Assembly (NCBI GenBank): GCA_964462445.1
Contig: CAYWXG010000001.1
Span: forward strand, 16,904-80,903
Reading direction: 5' to 3'
Source: JAGBWK01 sp964462445
GTDB lineage: Bacteria; Bacteroidota; Bacteroidia; Bacteroidales; Muribaculaceae
Length of the DNA stretch: 64,000 nucleotides
In this document: positions 7,657-16,830 of the stretch, one piece after another
Numbering within the stretch: the first letter of the stretch is position 1
Layout: every line of letters begins with the position of its first letter
Translations under genes and position numbers: made by a program
The notes under the pieces: generated by a model
Seen by the model: the letters and a program-made list of their open reading frames with translations, nothing else
What the model was told of the DNA's origin: nothing
The model's database searches: none

Positions 7657-9222
7657 ATGAAAAAATTTGTAATGGCTATTGTAGCCGCCGCGTTACCGAT
7701 AGGAGTGCTTGCGCAAGGAGCATTTCAAGCATATGATTTGTCGCAAAGTGATTTGCGCGGAACCGCTCGATTTATGTCGATGGGAGGAGCGTTTGGAGCA
7801 TTGGGTGGCGATTTGTCAACCCTAAATCAGAACCCCGGTGGTATCGGAGTGTATCGTTCGAGCGAAATCGGAGTCACGATGGATATAGATATAAGCAGGT
7901 CGGATGTAGGTGGTCAAACCACAGAAAAGACCCATGTATATTGTCCTAACTTCGGGTATATCGGAGCTGTTAAAATGGATAACGATGTGATGCCTTATTT
8001 TCAATGGGGCGTTTCATATGGTCGTGTAGTTTCATATGACCGGGCATATCGCGGAGGATTTGGAAATCTTGGGACATCGATGTCTAATTATATCGCCAAT
8101 CGCGCATATGGCTATTCTCCTGAAACACTTGGACAAACAGACCCTTACTACAATTCCAATGCCGATTGGTTGAGTGTACTTGGTTTTAAATCATATTTAA
8201 TCAATCCGGTAGGAGGTTTGAGTGAGTACAACGGATTGTTTGATGAAAACCAAACGACCGGCAATTCGGAATTTGCTGTGCGTCAACGCGGATATGTTGA
8301 TGAGTATGCAATCAATTTTGGTGGCAATATCATGAATATGGTGTATTGGGGTATGGGCTTCGGAATCACCGACCTTGAAATGAAAGAGGAAACTTTCTAC
8401 GCTGAAGAGCTCCAAAATGCGCGCATAGCTAAAAATGAGGGGATGAGAAATCAGACAGAGAAAGGTAATGCTTACTACGCGCTAACTAATCTTCGCAGAG
8501 TAGATGGTGCCGGATTTAATTTCAAGATTGGCGCAATTGTTAAGCCTATAAATGAATTACGTTTCGGTGTAGCATTTCACACTCCTACTTATTATAGCAT
8601 GACTGATACTTATGAGTCATTTGTAGATTATAGTTATTCTTCAAACATCCCCGATGGAACTGCTTATACCAATTTTGCAGAATATGATTGGAAAATGCGC
8701 ACTCCGTGGAAGATGATATTATCGGCAGCCGGAGTAGTGGGTGGACGCTTTATCTTGTCGGCCGACTATGAATATGCAGCCTACGATAATATGCGCATAA
8801 GTGATTGGGATGGCAATGAATATGAGGATGCGACATTGGAAATCAAAGATTATTTCAAGCCCCAACACACAATGCGCGTAGGAGCGGAATATCGAGTGAC
8901 ACCTCAATTCAGTTTGCGTGCCGGATTCTCACAAAGCACTTCGGCAGTAGAAACCGCAGTGGAAGATGGAGATATTGAAGTATATACTACAGGATGCAAT
9001 CCGGCATATAGTTTTGATACATCAACACGCTATATCACATGTGGCTTGGGTTATAGAAATAAAGGATTTTATGCGGATTTGGCATATGTAAACAAATATC
9101 GCAAGAGTCAATATTCACCCTTCTCTTCGTTTGAAGATAATTTGGGGTGGGTATATAATCCGGCAGCAGAATATTCAACAAGCAACAATAATATTGTGAT
9201 TAGCGTAGGGTTTAAATTTTAA
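7657..9222 (+). CDS. OmpP1/FadL/TodX-like outer-membrane transporter
   Basis: 521-residue outer-membrane beta-barrel. A signal peptide (1-19, ending GVLAQ) is followed by the FadL-type N terminus with SDLRGTARFMSMGGAFGALGGDLSTL and NQNPGGIGVYRSSEIG, the motif shared by FadL/TodX long-chain fatty acid and hydrocarbon transporters. Alternating hydrophobic strands and a terminal Phe (VISVGFKF) indicate a C-terminal barrel strand. Bacteroidetes relatives are often labelled hemin receptor, without strong basis. Probably transcribed with the upstream secreted-protein gene. A strong hairpin at 9252-9287 ends the unit. Confidence 0.85.
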   Translation: MKKFVMAIVAAALPIGVLAQGAFQAYDLSQSDLRGTARFMSMGGAFGALGGDLSTLNQNPGGIGVYRSSEIGVTMDIDISRSDVGGQTTEKTHVYCPNFGYIGAVKMDNDVMPYFQWGVSYGRVVSYDRAYRGGFGNLGTSMSNYIANRAYGYSPETLGQTDPYYNSNADWLSVLGFKSYLINPVGGLSEYNGLFDENQTTGNSEFAVRQRGYVDEYAINFGGNIMNMVYWGMGFGITDLEMKEETFYAEELQNARIAKNEGMRNQTEKGNAYYALTNLRRVDGAGFNFKIGAIVKPINELRFGVAFHTPTYYSMTDTYESFVDYSYSSNIPDGTAYTNFAEYDWKMRTPWKMILSAAGVVGGRFILSADYEYAAYDNMRISDWDGNEYEDATLEIKDYFKPQHTMRVGAEYRVTPQFSLRAGFSQSTSAVETAVEDGDIEVYTTGCNPAYSFDTSTRYITCGLGYRNKGFYADLAYVNKYRKSQYSPFSSFEDNLGWVYNPAAEYSTSNNNIVISVGFKF

Positions 9223-9251
9223 CCACTAACCACATAATATTATAAATAATA

Positions 9252-9287
9252 AGCGAAGCAAACATTCTTTGGAATGTTTGCTTCGCT
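9252..9287 (+). terminator. Perfect 16-bp hairpin terminator
   Basis: The 16-base arm at 9252-9267 and its exact complement at 9272-9287 flank a TTTG loop, 29 bases after the porin stop. There is no T run, so termination may rely on the stem alone. Confidence 0.7.
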
Positions 9288-9370
9288 ATCGCATAAAAAA
9301 TATCACTATCGAGAACCACTCCTAACAATAGAAATTTGAGCGATAAGCGCAAATAACAAAGAAAAAGGCA

Positions 9371-11362
9371 ATGGAGCCTGAATTGAATAATATAGACCTT
9401 GACAATCCTGAGTTTCAGGACATATGGAGATTAATCCGTCATACGAATCATCCGGTGTTTATGACCGGACGAGCAGGGACGGGAAAGTCGACATTCCTAA
9501 AATATATCACTCGCAATACAACGAAAAAGCATGTAGTACTTGCTCCAACCGGTATTGCTGCGGTGAATGTAGGAGGAGTGACGATGCACTCTTTTTTTAA
9601 AATTCCGTTCAAACCATTGCTCCCCGATGATCCGGAGTTTGCTATCGACCGATTGAGAAAACGCCTAAAATATAGCAAGCAACAGATAAAACTCATAAAA
9701 GAGCTTGAGCTTATTATTATAGATGAAATATCGATGGTGAGAGCCGATATACTCGACTTTATAGACAAGATACTACGAGTGTATTCAGGGAATATGCGAG
9801 CCCCTTTTGGAGGGAAGCAATTGCTGTTGGTAGGTGATATATTTCAATTGGAGCCGGTCGTGACAGCGGATATGCGCGATGTGCTACGCATGTACTATCC
9901 CAATTCATATTTCTTTTCAGCGAGTGTTTTTGCACGTCTTTCGCTTGTGCAGATAGAGCTTAGGAAGGTGTATCGACAGCAAAATGCAGAATTTGTAGCG
10001 ATGCTCGACAGATTTCGCACCGGCTCGCCAACAAAGACCGACTTGATGCAACTAAATTCGCGAGTTAATGCACCGGTTGCCGATGATGATTTTGTGATGA
10101 CACTTGCTACACGTCGTGATATGGTAGATAGCATCAACGACAGCCATTTATCGCAGTTGAAATCCAAGTCGATAATCTACACCGGGGAGATAAATGATGA
10201 ATTCCCGGAAAATGCGTTGCCTACACCCAAAGAACTTGAATTGAAAGTTGGGGCACAAGTGGTGTTTGTCAGAAACGACCGCGACAAGCGATGGGTGAAT
10301 GGCACTATCGGGAAGGTGTATAGTGCAACGGTCAATAAACTTGAAATTGAATTTGAAGATGGTGCACGCCATGTGATAGAGCGTGAGGTGTGGGAAAACA
10401 TAGAATATAAATACAACGAAAAGAAGAAGAGTGTCGATGAAAAGTTGATAGGGACCTATACGCAATATCCCGTAAGATTGGCATGGGCTCTGACCATTCA
10501 TAAAAGTCAGGGGCTGACTTTCAATAAAGTAATTATCGACGTGGGTCGAGGCGCATTTTCCGGGGGACAGACCTACGTGGCATTGAGCCGTAGCACCTCA
10601 TTGGAGGGATTGACATTACAGAGCCCGGTCAATGAGCGGGATGTATTTGTCAGTGCTGCGGTGTCAAATTTCTCGCGTCAGAGCAATAATAGAGCATTGA
10701 TAGCAACAGCACTCGAACAAGCAAAAGCCGATGACAATTTTGCAGAGGCAGCCAAGAAGTTTGATAAAGGAGAATATAGTGAAGCCATTAATAAATTTGC
10801 GATAGGTCAACAGACGCGAAATGAATTTAGTCGCCTACCGGTGCAACGATTGTTGGCGCAGAAGCTATACCGTCTTGGAAAATTGCAAGAGGAAGTTGAC
10901 AGGCTTAATGAAGTTATTAAAAAACAACAGACACGCTTCGATCAACTTGCCGAAGAATATATATCAATGGGCTGTGATTGCCTCGAAGAATTGGAGGATA
11001 TAACGGCGGCACTTGCCAATTTTGATAAAGCACTATCAATCTCCCCGGATAATATAAAAGCACTTGAATGGAAAGGGGAAACATTTACAAGAGCACAATT
11101 ATATTACGATGCAAAAGATGTGTACAACAAGTTGCTTGAAATAGATTCAAAGAATCTGACAGCATTGTTGCGTTTGGCAGAATTTGCGATAGAGGAGGGG
11201 GATGATTATGTCGCGTTGGATCGCTTGCTTATAGCTGTGAAACATTACCCCACGAAGTCGAGAGTGTATAAACTTATGGCTCGCATTTATGATAATATCG
11301 GCGACGAATCGGCTGCCGACTATTATCGCGATTTGGAGAAAAAGTATAAGAATAAGAAATAA
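9371..11362 (+). CDS. PIF1-like SF1 helicase with C-terminal TPR region
   Basis: 663-residue protein. The N-terminal two-thirds is a PIF1/RecD2-type superfamily 1 helicase: Walker A GRAGTGKST at 33-41, motif Ia APTGIAAVN, Walker B IDEIS at 117-121, a GDIFQLEPV motif, then the UvrD-C-like part with LTIHKSQGLTF and VALSRSTS (motif VI). From about residue 430 it changes to tetratricopeptide-like helical repeats (AAKKFDKGEYSEAINKFA, LANFDKALSISPDNIKALEWKG), running to the end. The helicase likely remodels DNA and the TPRs probably bind a partner. The pair with mutS2 downstream, 23 bases away, is suggestive but not proof of joint function. Confidence 0.88.
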   Translation: MEPELNNIDLDNPEFQDIWRLIRHTNHPVFMTGRAGTGKSTFLKYITRNTTKKHVVLAPTGIAAVNVGGVTMHSFFKIPFKPLLPDDPEFAIDRLRKRLKYSKQQIKLIKELELIIIDEISMVRADILDFIDKILRVYSGNMRAPFGGKQLLLVGDIFQLEPVVTADMRDVLRMYYPNSYFFSASVFARLSLVQIELRKVYRQQNAEFVAMLDRFRTGSPTKTDLMQLNSRVNAPVADDDFVMTLATRRDMVDSINDSHLSQLKSKSIIYTGEINDEFPENALPTPKELELKVGAQVVFVRNDRDKRWVNGTIGKVYSATVNKLEIEFEDGARHVIEREVWENIEYKYNEKKKSVDEKLIGTYTQYPVRLAWALTIHKSQGLTFNKVIIDVGRGAFSGGQTYVALSRSTSLEGLTLQSPVNERDVFVSAAVSNFSRQSNNRALIATALEQAKADDNFAEAAKKFDKGEYSEAINKFAIGQQTRNEFSRLPVQRLLAQKLYRLGKLQEEVDRLNEVIKKQQTRFDQLAEEYISMGCDCLEELEDITAALANFDKALSISPDNIKALEWKGETFTRAQLYYDAKDVYNKLLEIDSKNLTALLRLAEFAIEEGDDYVALDRLLIAVKHYPTKSRVYKLMARIYDNIGDESAADYYRDLEKKYKNKK

Positions 11363-11385
11363 ACTACGAAACGAAAGAATCAACC

Positions 11386-13842
11386 GTGACGTATCCCGAA
11401 ATATTTGAGAAGAAAATAGGATTTGACGCAGTCAGAAGAGAGATTGTGAAACTTTGCCTAAGTAATGGCGCATGCCGAGTGGCAGAAGCGCAATTGCGAT
11501 TTAGCAAAGATATCAGCATTATCGAAAGGGGCTTGCGGAGTGTCGATGAGATGGTTAAAATCTTATCAAGTGATGTTGCATTCCCCCTCAGTGCCACAGG
11601 TAATGTGAGCGAATTATTATCGCGAGTGAGAGTGGAAGGAACCTTCCTCAGCGCCGAAGAATTGAATGTGGTAAATAACTCCTTGATAACATCGATATCA
11701 ATAGCTGAGTTCTTTGCCAATGCGATGCAAGATGGAGAGACCCCATATCCAACGCTGACTCAAATAGTGGCAGGAATAGAGCGTTTTGACTCTGTTTCAG
11801 CAACGATTAGTCGTAGTGTTGACCGCTTTGGGGAGGTTAAAGATTCAGCTTCAGCAGAATTGTCGCTGATACGTAGACAGTTACAACAGACACAGGCATC
11901 TATTTCGTCAGTGATGCGGAGGGTTATATCTCGTGCCGTAGAAAGTGGCTATTTGGAGGCTGATGCAACGGCAGTTGTGCGCGACGGGCGCTTGGTGCTT
12001 CCGGTGTCGCCGATGCATAAACGACATATCAATGGTATAGTTCACGATGAGTCGGCATCGGGTAAGACCTATTTCATAGAGCCGGCAGAGATGGTGGAGG
12101 CCAACAACCGCATACGCGAGTTGCAGATAGAAGAGCGCCGCGAGATTACACGCATATTGAAGGAAATCACAGCGTCGATACGTCCGGAAATAGAACCAAT
12201 GACGTTGACAATGGAAGTAATTGCCGAGGTGGATTTTATTCATGCCAAGGCGCTTTATGCACGCAGAGTAGATGCTCATATGCCGCATTTGAGCAAAGAT
12301 ACCGAGTTGGAATGGTATCATGCCGTACACCCTGTATTGCTCTTGTCGCTCGAAAGTCACGGTAAGAAAATAGTTCCGTTGGATATCACGTTGTCGTCGA
12401 AGAATCGTATTTTGATAATATCGGGTCCGAATGCCGGAGGAAAGTCGGTGTGCTTAAAGACAGTAGGTATTGTTCAATATATGATGCAGTGTGGCATGCT
12501 TCCCACGCTATATGAAAATTCGCATGTAGGTATTTTCGACAGCATTTTTATAGATATCGGTGATGACCAATCGATAGAGGATGACCTCAGTACATATAGC
12601 TCGCATCTTCGCAACATGAAATATTTCCTACAACATGGGAATAAACGCACTTTGACGCTTATCGACGAGTTTGGCGGAGGAACAGAGCCTATAATCGGAG
12701 GCGCAATAGCGCAAGCAATTCTCAAGGACTTCAATAGTAAGGGGATGTGGGGCGTAATCACTACCCACTATCAGAATTTAAAAAACTTTGCAGAGGATAC
12801 CCCCGGACTAATTAATGGGTCGATGCTCTATGACCGACATCTAATGCAACCATTGTTTAAATTGCATATCGGTAATCCGGGTAGCTCATTTGCAATCGAG
12901 ATAGCGCGAAAAACGGGACTCCCTATGAGTATAATAAATGATGCGGAAGAGATTGCCGGGTCGGATTATGTAAAGATGGATCGCTATCTGCTTGATATTG
13001 CTCGCGACAAACGCTATTGGGAACATAAACGCGACACAATAAAGCAAAAAGAGAAAAAGATAGATACGCTAATCCACAATTACGAGCAAGATGCATCGAC
13101 ATTGCGCGATAAGCGTAAAGAAATTATAGCACAGGCGCGTACGGAAGCGCAACGTATCCTTGACAGCAGTAACGCCACAATCGAACGCACAATTCGTGAA
13201 ATTAAAAATTCACAAGCCGAGCGAGAGCGAACCAAGGCGGCACGCATGCAGATGAATCGTGAAAAGATGGCATTGATGAACGAAAAAGATGGTGATGAGC
13301 CGGAGATTCTAAATCGACATCGCAACAAGATCAAGAAATCCAAAACTGAGGAAGTTGCAGTTGCCAAGGTGGAAGAGCCATTAAAAGTAGGAGATAATGT
13401 AAAACTCGATGGGCAAACTACTGTGGGTACAATCTTGGAGTTGAGTGGTCGGCGCGCGGTGGTTAATTTCGGTGCAATCAAGACTACTGTGGAATTGTCG
13501 CGATTGAAACGAACGATAGCCAAACCGCAGTCGGTGGCGCGAGAGGCTTCATTTGTCAGTGCGGCGACAACCGATGCCATGCGCAAACGTCAACTTGCAT
13601 TTAGCAATGAGCTTGATGTCAGAGGAATGCGAGTAGATGAGGCTTTGCAGGCATTGACCTATTTTCTTGATGATGCGATACAATTTTCAGCAGGTCGAGT
13701 CAGAATTCTGCATGGGACAGGCACCGGAGCATTGCGAGTGGCAATCCGTCAGATGCTTGACTCTGTTCCGGGAGTTGCTTCCTATCGCGATGAGCATGTG
13801 CAATTTGGCGGTGCCGGCATCACCGTCGCCGATTTGCGATAG
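11386..13842 (+). CDS. mutS2: Endonuclease MutS2
   Basis: MutS2 of 818 residues, starting with GTG (the only start consistent with the 23-base gap after the helicase). It lacks the mismatch-recognition domains of MutS; core and clamp regions lead to the ABC ATPase with Walker A GPNAGGKS at about 348-355 and Walker B LIDEFGGGTEP near 425. A Lys/Glu-rich coiled coil follows (about 540-650), a KOW-like segment (VGDNVKLDGQTTVGTI), and a C-terminal Smr nuclease domain with LDVRGMRVDEA and LHGTGTGALR. MutS2 acts in recombination suppression or collided-ribosome rescue in other bacteria. Confidence 0.96.
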   Translation: MTYPEIFEKKIGFDAVRREIVKLCLSNGACRVAEAQLRFSKDISIIERGLRSVDEMVKILSSDVAFPLSATGNVSELLSRVRVEGTFLSAEELNVVNNSLITSISIAEFFANAMQDGETPYPTLTQIVAGIERFDSVSATISRSVDRFGEVKDSASAELSLIRRQLQQTQASISSVMRRVISRAVESGYLEADATAVVRDGRLVLPVSPMHKRHINGIVHDESASGKTYFIEPAEMVEANNRIRELQIEERREITRILKEITASIRPEIEPMTLTMEVIAEVDFIHAKALYARRVDAHMPHLSKDTELEWYHAVHPVLLLSLESHGKKIVPLDITLSSKNRILIISGPNAGGKSVCLKTVGIVQYMMQCGMLPTLYENSHVGIFDSIFIDIGDDQSIEDDLSTYSSHLRNMKYFLQHGNKRTLTLIDEFGGGTEPIIGGAIAQAILKDFNSKGMWGVITTHYQNLKNFAEDTPGLINGSMLYDRHLMQPLFKLHIGNPGSSFAIEIARKTGLPMSIINDAEEIAGSDYVKMDRYLLDIARDKRYWEHKRDTIKQKEKKIDTLIHNYEQDASTLRDKRKEIIAQARTEAQRILDSSNATIERTIREIKNSQAERERTKAARMQMNREKMALMNEKDGDEPEILNRHRNKIKKSKTEEVAVAKVEEPLKVGDNVKLDGQTTVGTILELSGRRAVVNFGAIKTTVELSRLKRTIAKPQSVAREASFVSAATTDAMRKRQLAFSNELDVRGMRVDEALQALTYFLDDAIQFSAGRVRILHGTGTGALRVAIRQMLDSVPGVASYRDEHVQFGGAGITVADLR

Positions 13843-13866
13843 ATTATCACGAAATAAAGACAAAAC

Positions 13867-13906
13867 AAAAGCCTCGGAGTCAGCAATGATGCTCCGAGGC
13901 TTTTTT
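13867..13906. terminator. Bidirectional terminator between mutS2 and groEL
   Basis: AAAAGCCTCGGAG (13867-13879) pairs with CTCCGAGGCTTTT (13892-13904), and the plus strand continues as T6. On the minus strand a TTTTG tail also follows, so the hairpin can serve both convergent genes. Confidence 0.88.
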
Positions 13907-13956
13907 GTAGATTTGGGAAAAAGTCTTTCCCTCTAATAGCTTTATAGAATGGAAGA

Positions 13957-15594
13957 TTACATCATTCCGCCCATTCCACCCATTCCGGGTGCAGGCATTG
14001 CGGGAGCGGGATTTTCTTCTTTCTTGTCGGCGATAACGCATTCGGTAGTGAGGAACATACCGGCGATAGAAGCAGCGTTTTCAAGTGCAACGCGTGTAAC
14101 CTTGGCTGGGTCGATAACACCGGCAGCCAATAGGTTTTCAAACTCTCCTGTGCGAGCGTTGTAGCCGAAATCGTCGGTTCCTTCTTTCACTTTTTGCACG
14201 ATAACTGCACCTTCTGCTCCTGCATTTGCAACAATCTGGCGGAGCGGTTCTTCAATTGCACGTTTGATGATGTGGATACCGGTAGTTTCATCTTCATTGT
14301 CGCCCTTCATACCTTCGAGAGATGCAGTAGCGCGTATGTAGGCTACACCACCACCTGCAACGATACCTTCAGCGATAGCTGCGCGAGTAGCGCTCAATGC
14401 ATCGTCCACACGGTCTTTTTTCTCTTTCATTTCAACTTCAGAGGGAGCACCGATGTGGAGCACTGCTACGCCACCTGCCAATTTAGCAAGACGTTCTTGA
14501 AGTTTCTCTTTGTCGTAGTCGCTCTTAGTTTGCTCGATTTGAGCTTTGATTTGAGCTACGCGAGCTGCGATAGCGTCCTTATCTCCGGCGCCGTCAACGA
14601 GGGTAGTGTTTTCTTTGTTGACTGTAGCTTTGTCGGCAGTACCGAGCAAGTCGAGAGTTGCACCATCGAGTTTCATCCCTTTTTCTTCAGAGATAACTAC
14701 ACCACCGGTCAAGATAGCGATATCTTCGAGCATTTCTTTGCGACGGTCGCCAAAGCCGGGTGCTTTAACAGCACATACTTTCAATGAACCACGCAAACGG
14801 TTGACAACCAATGTAGCCAATGCTTCAGAATCAACATCTTCAGCGATGATAAGCAATGGACGACCGCTTTGAGCTACGGGCTCGAGTACGGGGAGAAGGT
14901 CTTTGAAGTTAGATATTTTTTTGTCGTAGAGGAGGATGAACGGACGTTCCATTTCGCACTCCATCTTTTCGGTGTTGGTCATAAAGTAGGGAGAGATGTA
15001 GCCACGGTCGAATTGCATACCTTCAACAACGTCAACGGTTGTTTCGGTGCCTTTAGCTTCGTCAACAGTGATAACGCCTTCTTTTTTCACTTTCTTCATA
15101 GCTTCAGCAATGAGGCAGCCGATTTTTTCGTCGTTGTTGGCTGATATGCGAGCTACGTCCTCGATTTTCTTGAAATCGTCACCAACCTCTTGGCTTTGAG
15201 CTTTGATTGATTCAACAACTGTTGCAACAGCTTTGTCGATACCACGCTTGATGTCCATAGGATTAGCGCCGGCAGCTACGTTTTTCAAGCCTACGTTGAT
15301 GATAGCTTGAGCGAGTACGGTAGCAGTAGTAGTACCATCACCGGCGTCGTCACCGGTCTTTGAAGCTACTTCTTTAACGAGCTGTGCGCCCATGTTTTGG
15401 AACGGGTCTTCCAACTCAACTTCACGAGCTACACTAACGCCATCTTTAGTGATGTGGGGAGCACCGAATTTTTTCTCAATGATGACATTGCGACCTTTCG
15501 GACCGAGAGTCACTTTTACAGCATCGGCAAGAGCATCGACACCCTTTTTGAGTTCTTCGCGTGCTTTAATATCAAATTTTATTTCTTTAGCCAT
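13957..15594 (-). CDS. groL: Chaperonin GroEL
   Basis: GroEL/Cpn60 of 545 residues, the 14-mer folding chamber subunit. It starts MAKEIKFDIKAREELKKGVD, has the ATP-binding VTLGPKGRNV and GDGTTTATVLAQ motifs, and ends in the Gly-Met-rich tail (PGMGGMGGMM) typical of the family. Encoded directly after groES with 42 bases between, from the promoter upstream of groES. Transcription ends at the shared terminator at 13867-13906. Confidence 0.99.
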   Translation of the reverse strand: MAKEIKFDIKAREELKKGVDALADAVKVTLGPKGRNVIIEKKFGAPHITKDGVSVAREVELEDPFQNMGAQLVKEVASKTGDDAGDGTTTATVLAQAIINVGLKNVAAGANPMDIKRGIDKAVATVVESIKAQSQEVGDDFKKIEDVARISANNDEKIGCLIAEAMKKVKKEGVITVDEAKGTETTVDVVEGMQFDRGYISPYFMTNTEKMECEMERPFILLYDKKISNFKDLLPVLEPVAQSGRPLLIIAEDVDSEALATLVVNRLRGSLKVCAVKAPGFGDRRKEMLEDIAILTGGVVISEEKGMKLDGATLDLLGTADKATVNKENTTLVDGAGDKDAIAARVAQIKAQIEQTKSDYDKEKLQERLAKLAGGVAVLHIGAPSEVEMKEKKDRVDDALSATRAAIAEGIVAGGGVAYIRATASLEGMKGDNEDETTGIHIIKRAIEEPLRQIVANAGAEGAVIVQKVKEGTDDFGYNARTGEFENLLAAGVIDPAKVTRVALENAASIAGMFLTTECVIADKKEENPAPAMPAPGMGGMGGMM

Positions 15595-15636
15595 AATCTA
15601 TGTCGTATTAATAGTTAATCTTGATAATTTTTTAAA

Positions 15637-15909
15637 TTATTCGCAGATGGCGAGAATGTCGCTTTGGCGCATGATGAGGTATTTGTTGCCGTCAACTTCG
15701 ATTTCTGTGCCGGCATATTTACCATAGAGTACAGTGTCACCTTCTTTTACTATCATTTCTTCCTCTTTAGTGCCGTTGCCGGTGGCAAGAACGGTGCCTT
15801 TTAACGGTTTTTCTTTGGCTGAGTCGGGGATGATGATGCCTGAAACTGTCACTTCTTCTGCCGCGCAAGGATTGATGAGTACGCGGTCGGCTAAGGGTTT
15901 AATCTTCAT
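15637..15909 (-). CDS. groS: Co-chaperonin GroES
   Basis: 90-residue GroES, the heptameric lid of GroEL. It carries MKIKPLADRVLINP at the start, a mobile-loop region around GIIIPDSAKEKPLKG and VLYGKYAGTEIEVDG near the C terminus. First gene of the groES-groEL operon; its upstream region (15910-16092) holds a promoter and two dyads. Confidence 0.98.
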   Translation of the reverse strand: MKIKPLADRVLINPCAAEEVTVSGIIIPDSAKEKPLKGTVLATGNGTKEEEMIVKEGDTVLYGKYAGTEIEVDGNKYLIMRQSDILAICE

Positions 15910-15978
15910 TTTGATTATATTTTAGATGTTGTTAATTTTAAATGTTGATTGACTATGAGTGTCAACGATTATTTTAAT

Positions 15979-15994
15979 AGCACAATGTGTGCCA
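15979..15994 (-). promoter_or_regulatory. Sigma54-like and palindromic element before groES
   Basis: The minus strand reads TGGCACACATTGTGCT. GG and GC are ten bases apart, as in sigma54 promoters, and the -24 part TGGCAC is perfect, but the -12 part (GTGCT) is poor. The same bases form the palindrome GCACA-CAT-TGTGC, so an operator is equally possible. Confidence 0.3.
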
Positions 15995-16024
15995 AACTAT
16001 ATTTTGTCAGTATAAAATGACAAA
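15993..16024 (-). promoter_or_regulatory. Promoter for groES-groEL
   Basis: On the minus strand TTTG (complement of 16021-16024) is followed after 19 bases by TATAGTTTG (complement of 15993-16001), close to TTTG-N19-21-TAnnTTTG with one extra base in the -7 box. The predicted start falls inside the GCACACATTGTGC palindrome. Confidence 0.6.
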
Positions 16025-16058
16025 ATGGCAACATTCATGTCAGAATGTATGCCATTTT
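16022..16058. repeat. 37-bp inverted repeat between plsC and groES
   Basis: AAAATGGCA-ACATTC (16022-16036) is the reverse complement of GAATGT-A-TGCCATTTT (16043-16058) apart from one extra A, with ATGTCA as the loop. It lies 34 bases downstream of plsC and immediately upstream of the groES promoter's -33 box, whose TTTG it overlaps. It could be the plsC terminator, an operator, or both. Confidence 0.65.
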
Positions 16059-16092
16059 ATAAAACAATAAAGTTGTAATAAAGTTTGCAAAA

Positions 16093-16809
16093 TTATTTGT
16101 TGAGCCCCGACTCGATAGCTGTGCGCGTCAGGTCCATTACTTCACTGCGAGCAGCCTCGTCGGATGGTGCCGATATTGGCTTGTGGATAGTAAGCACGAT
16201 GTGACCGGGACGTGGCAATTTGCTTGTGCGAGGCATCACCTTAAATGAGCCGTCGATAGTTACCGGAACCAATGGTAGATTAAATTCAAGTGCGAGTTGG
16301 TAGGCCCCTTTCTTGAATGGTCCCATTTCCCCGGTAAACGTACGCGAGCCTTCGGGGAATACGACCAACGACATTCCGTTGCGCAAACGCTCTTTGGCAG
16401 TTTCGATAGTGCTACGAATCGCGGCAGGGGAACTGCGGTCAACAAAAATATGTCCGCACTTATAGCAAGTGTAGCCTACGAGCAGTATCTTGCGCAAACT
16501 TTTTTTCATCATCCATTTGAAATTATGCCCTAAATATCCGTAGACCGAAAAGATGTCGTAGGCTCCTTGGTGGTTGGCAACAAAAACATAGGATGTCAGT
16601 TTGTCGATGTTCTCTCTACCTTTGACCGATACTCGAACTAATGATAAAAAGCAGAAAATTTTGCCCCAAATCATTGCCGGATAATATCCCCAGAACGAAC
16701 CATTACCAATAGCAGTGCCAATTATGATTGTTAAACAAACAAGCACCGTAGTCACTAAAAGCAACGGACACGCGATAAGGATAAAGTAGATGTAATATAA
16801 TACAAGCAT
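16093..16809 (-). CDS. plsC: 1-acyl-sn-glycerol-3-phosphate acyltransferase (PlsC)
   Basis: 238-residue membrane-associated acyltransferase that converts lysophosphatidic acid to phosphatidic acid. An N-terminal hydrophobic stretch (about 1-45) is followed by the catalytic NHQGAYD motif (HX4D), the glycerophosphate-binding VFPEGSRTFTGEMGPFKKGA block (FPEGSR) and VPVTIDGS. Length is usual for PlsC. It is 21 bases after the glyA stop on the same strand, so probably cotranscribed. Confidence 0.93.
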   Translation of the reverse strand: MLVLYYIYFILIACPLLLVTTVLVCLTIIIGTAIGNGSFWGYYPAMIWGKIFCFLSLVRVSVKGRENIDKLTSYVFVANHQGAYDIFSVYGYLGHNFKWMMKKSLRKILLVGYTCYKCGHIFVDRSSPAAIRSTIETAKERLRNGMSLVVFPEGSRTFTGEMGPFKKGAYQLALEFNLPLVPVTIDGSFKVMPRTSKLPRPGHIVLTIHKPISAPSDEAARSEVMDLTRTAIESGLNK

Positions 16810-16830
16810 CGGTTGGAACGGATTCTGTTA

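Noticed and set aside
9252..9287. Possible terminal inverted repeat of a mobile element
   Set aside because: The two arms are only four bases apart, lie directly after a gene end and show no transposase nearby; a terminator fits better.
13080..13586. 168-codon minus-strand frame opposite mutS2
   Set aside because: Shadow of the coiled-coil region of mutS2 with Ser/Arg-rich translation.
14194..14787. 197-codon plus-strand frame opposite groEL
   Set aside because: Antisense to groL; Cys/Phe/Ser-rich translation without domain character, caused by groL codon use.
15910..16092. CIRCE heat-shock operator
   Set aside because: The TTAGCACTC-N9-GAGTGCTAA pattern is absent; only unrelated dyads are present.
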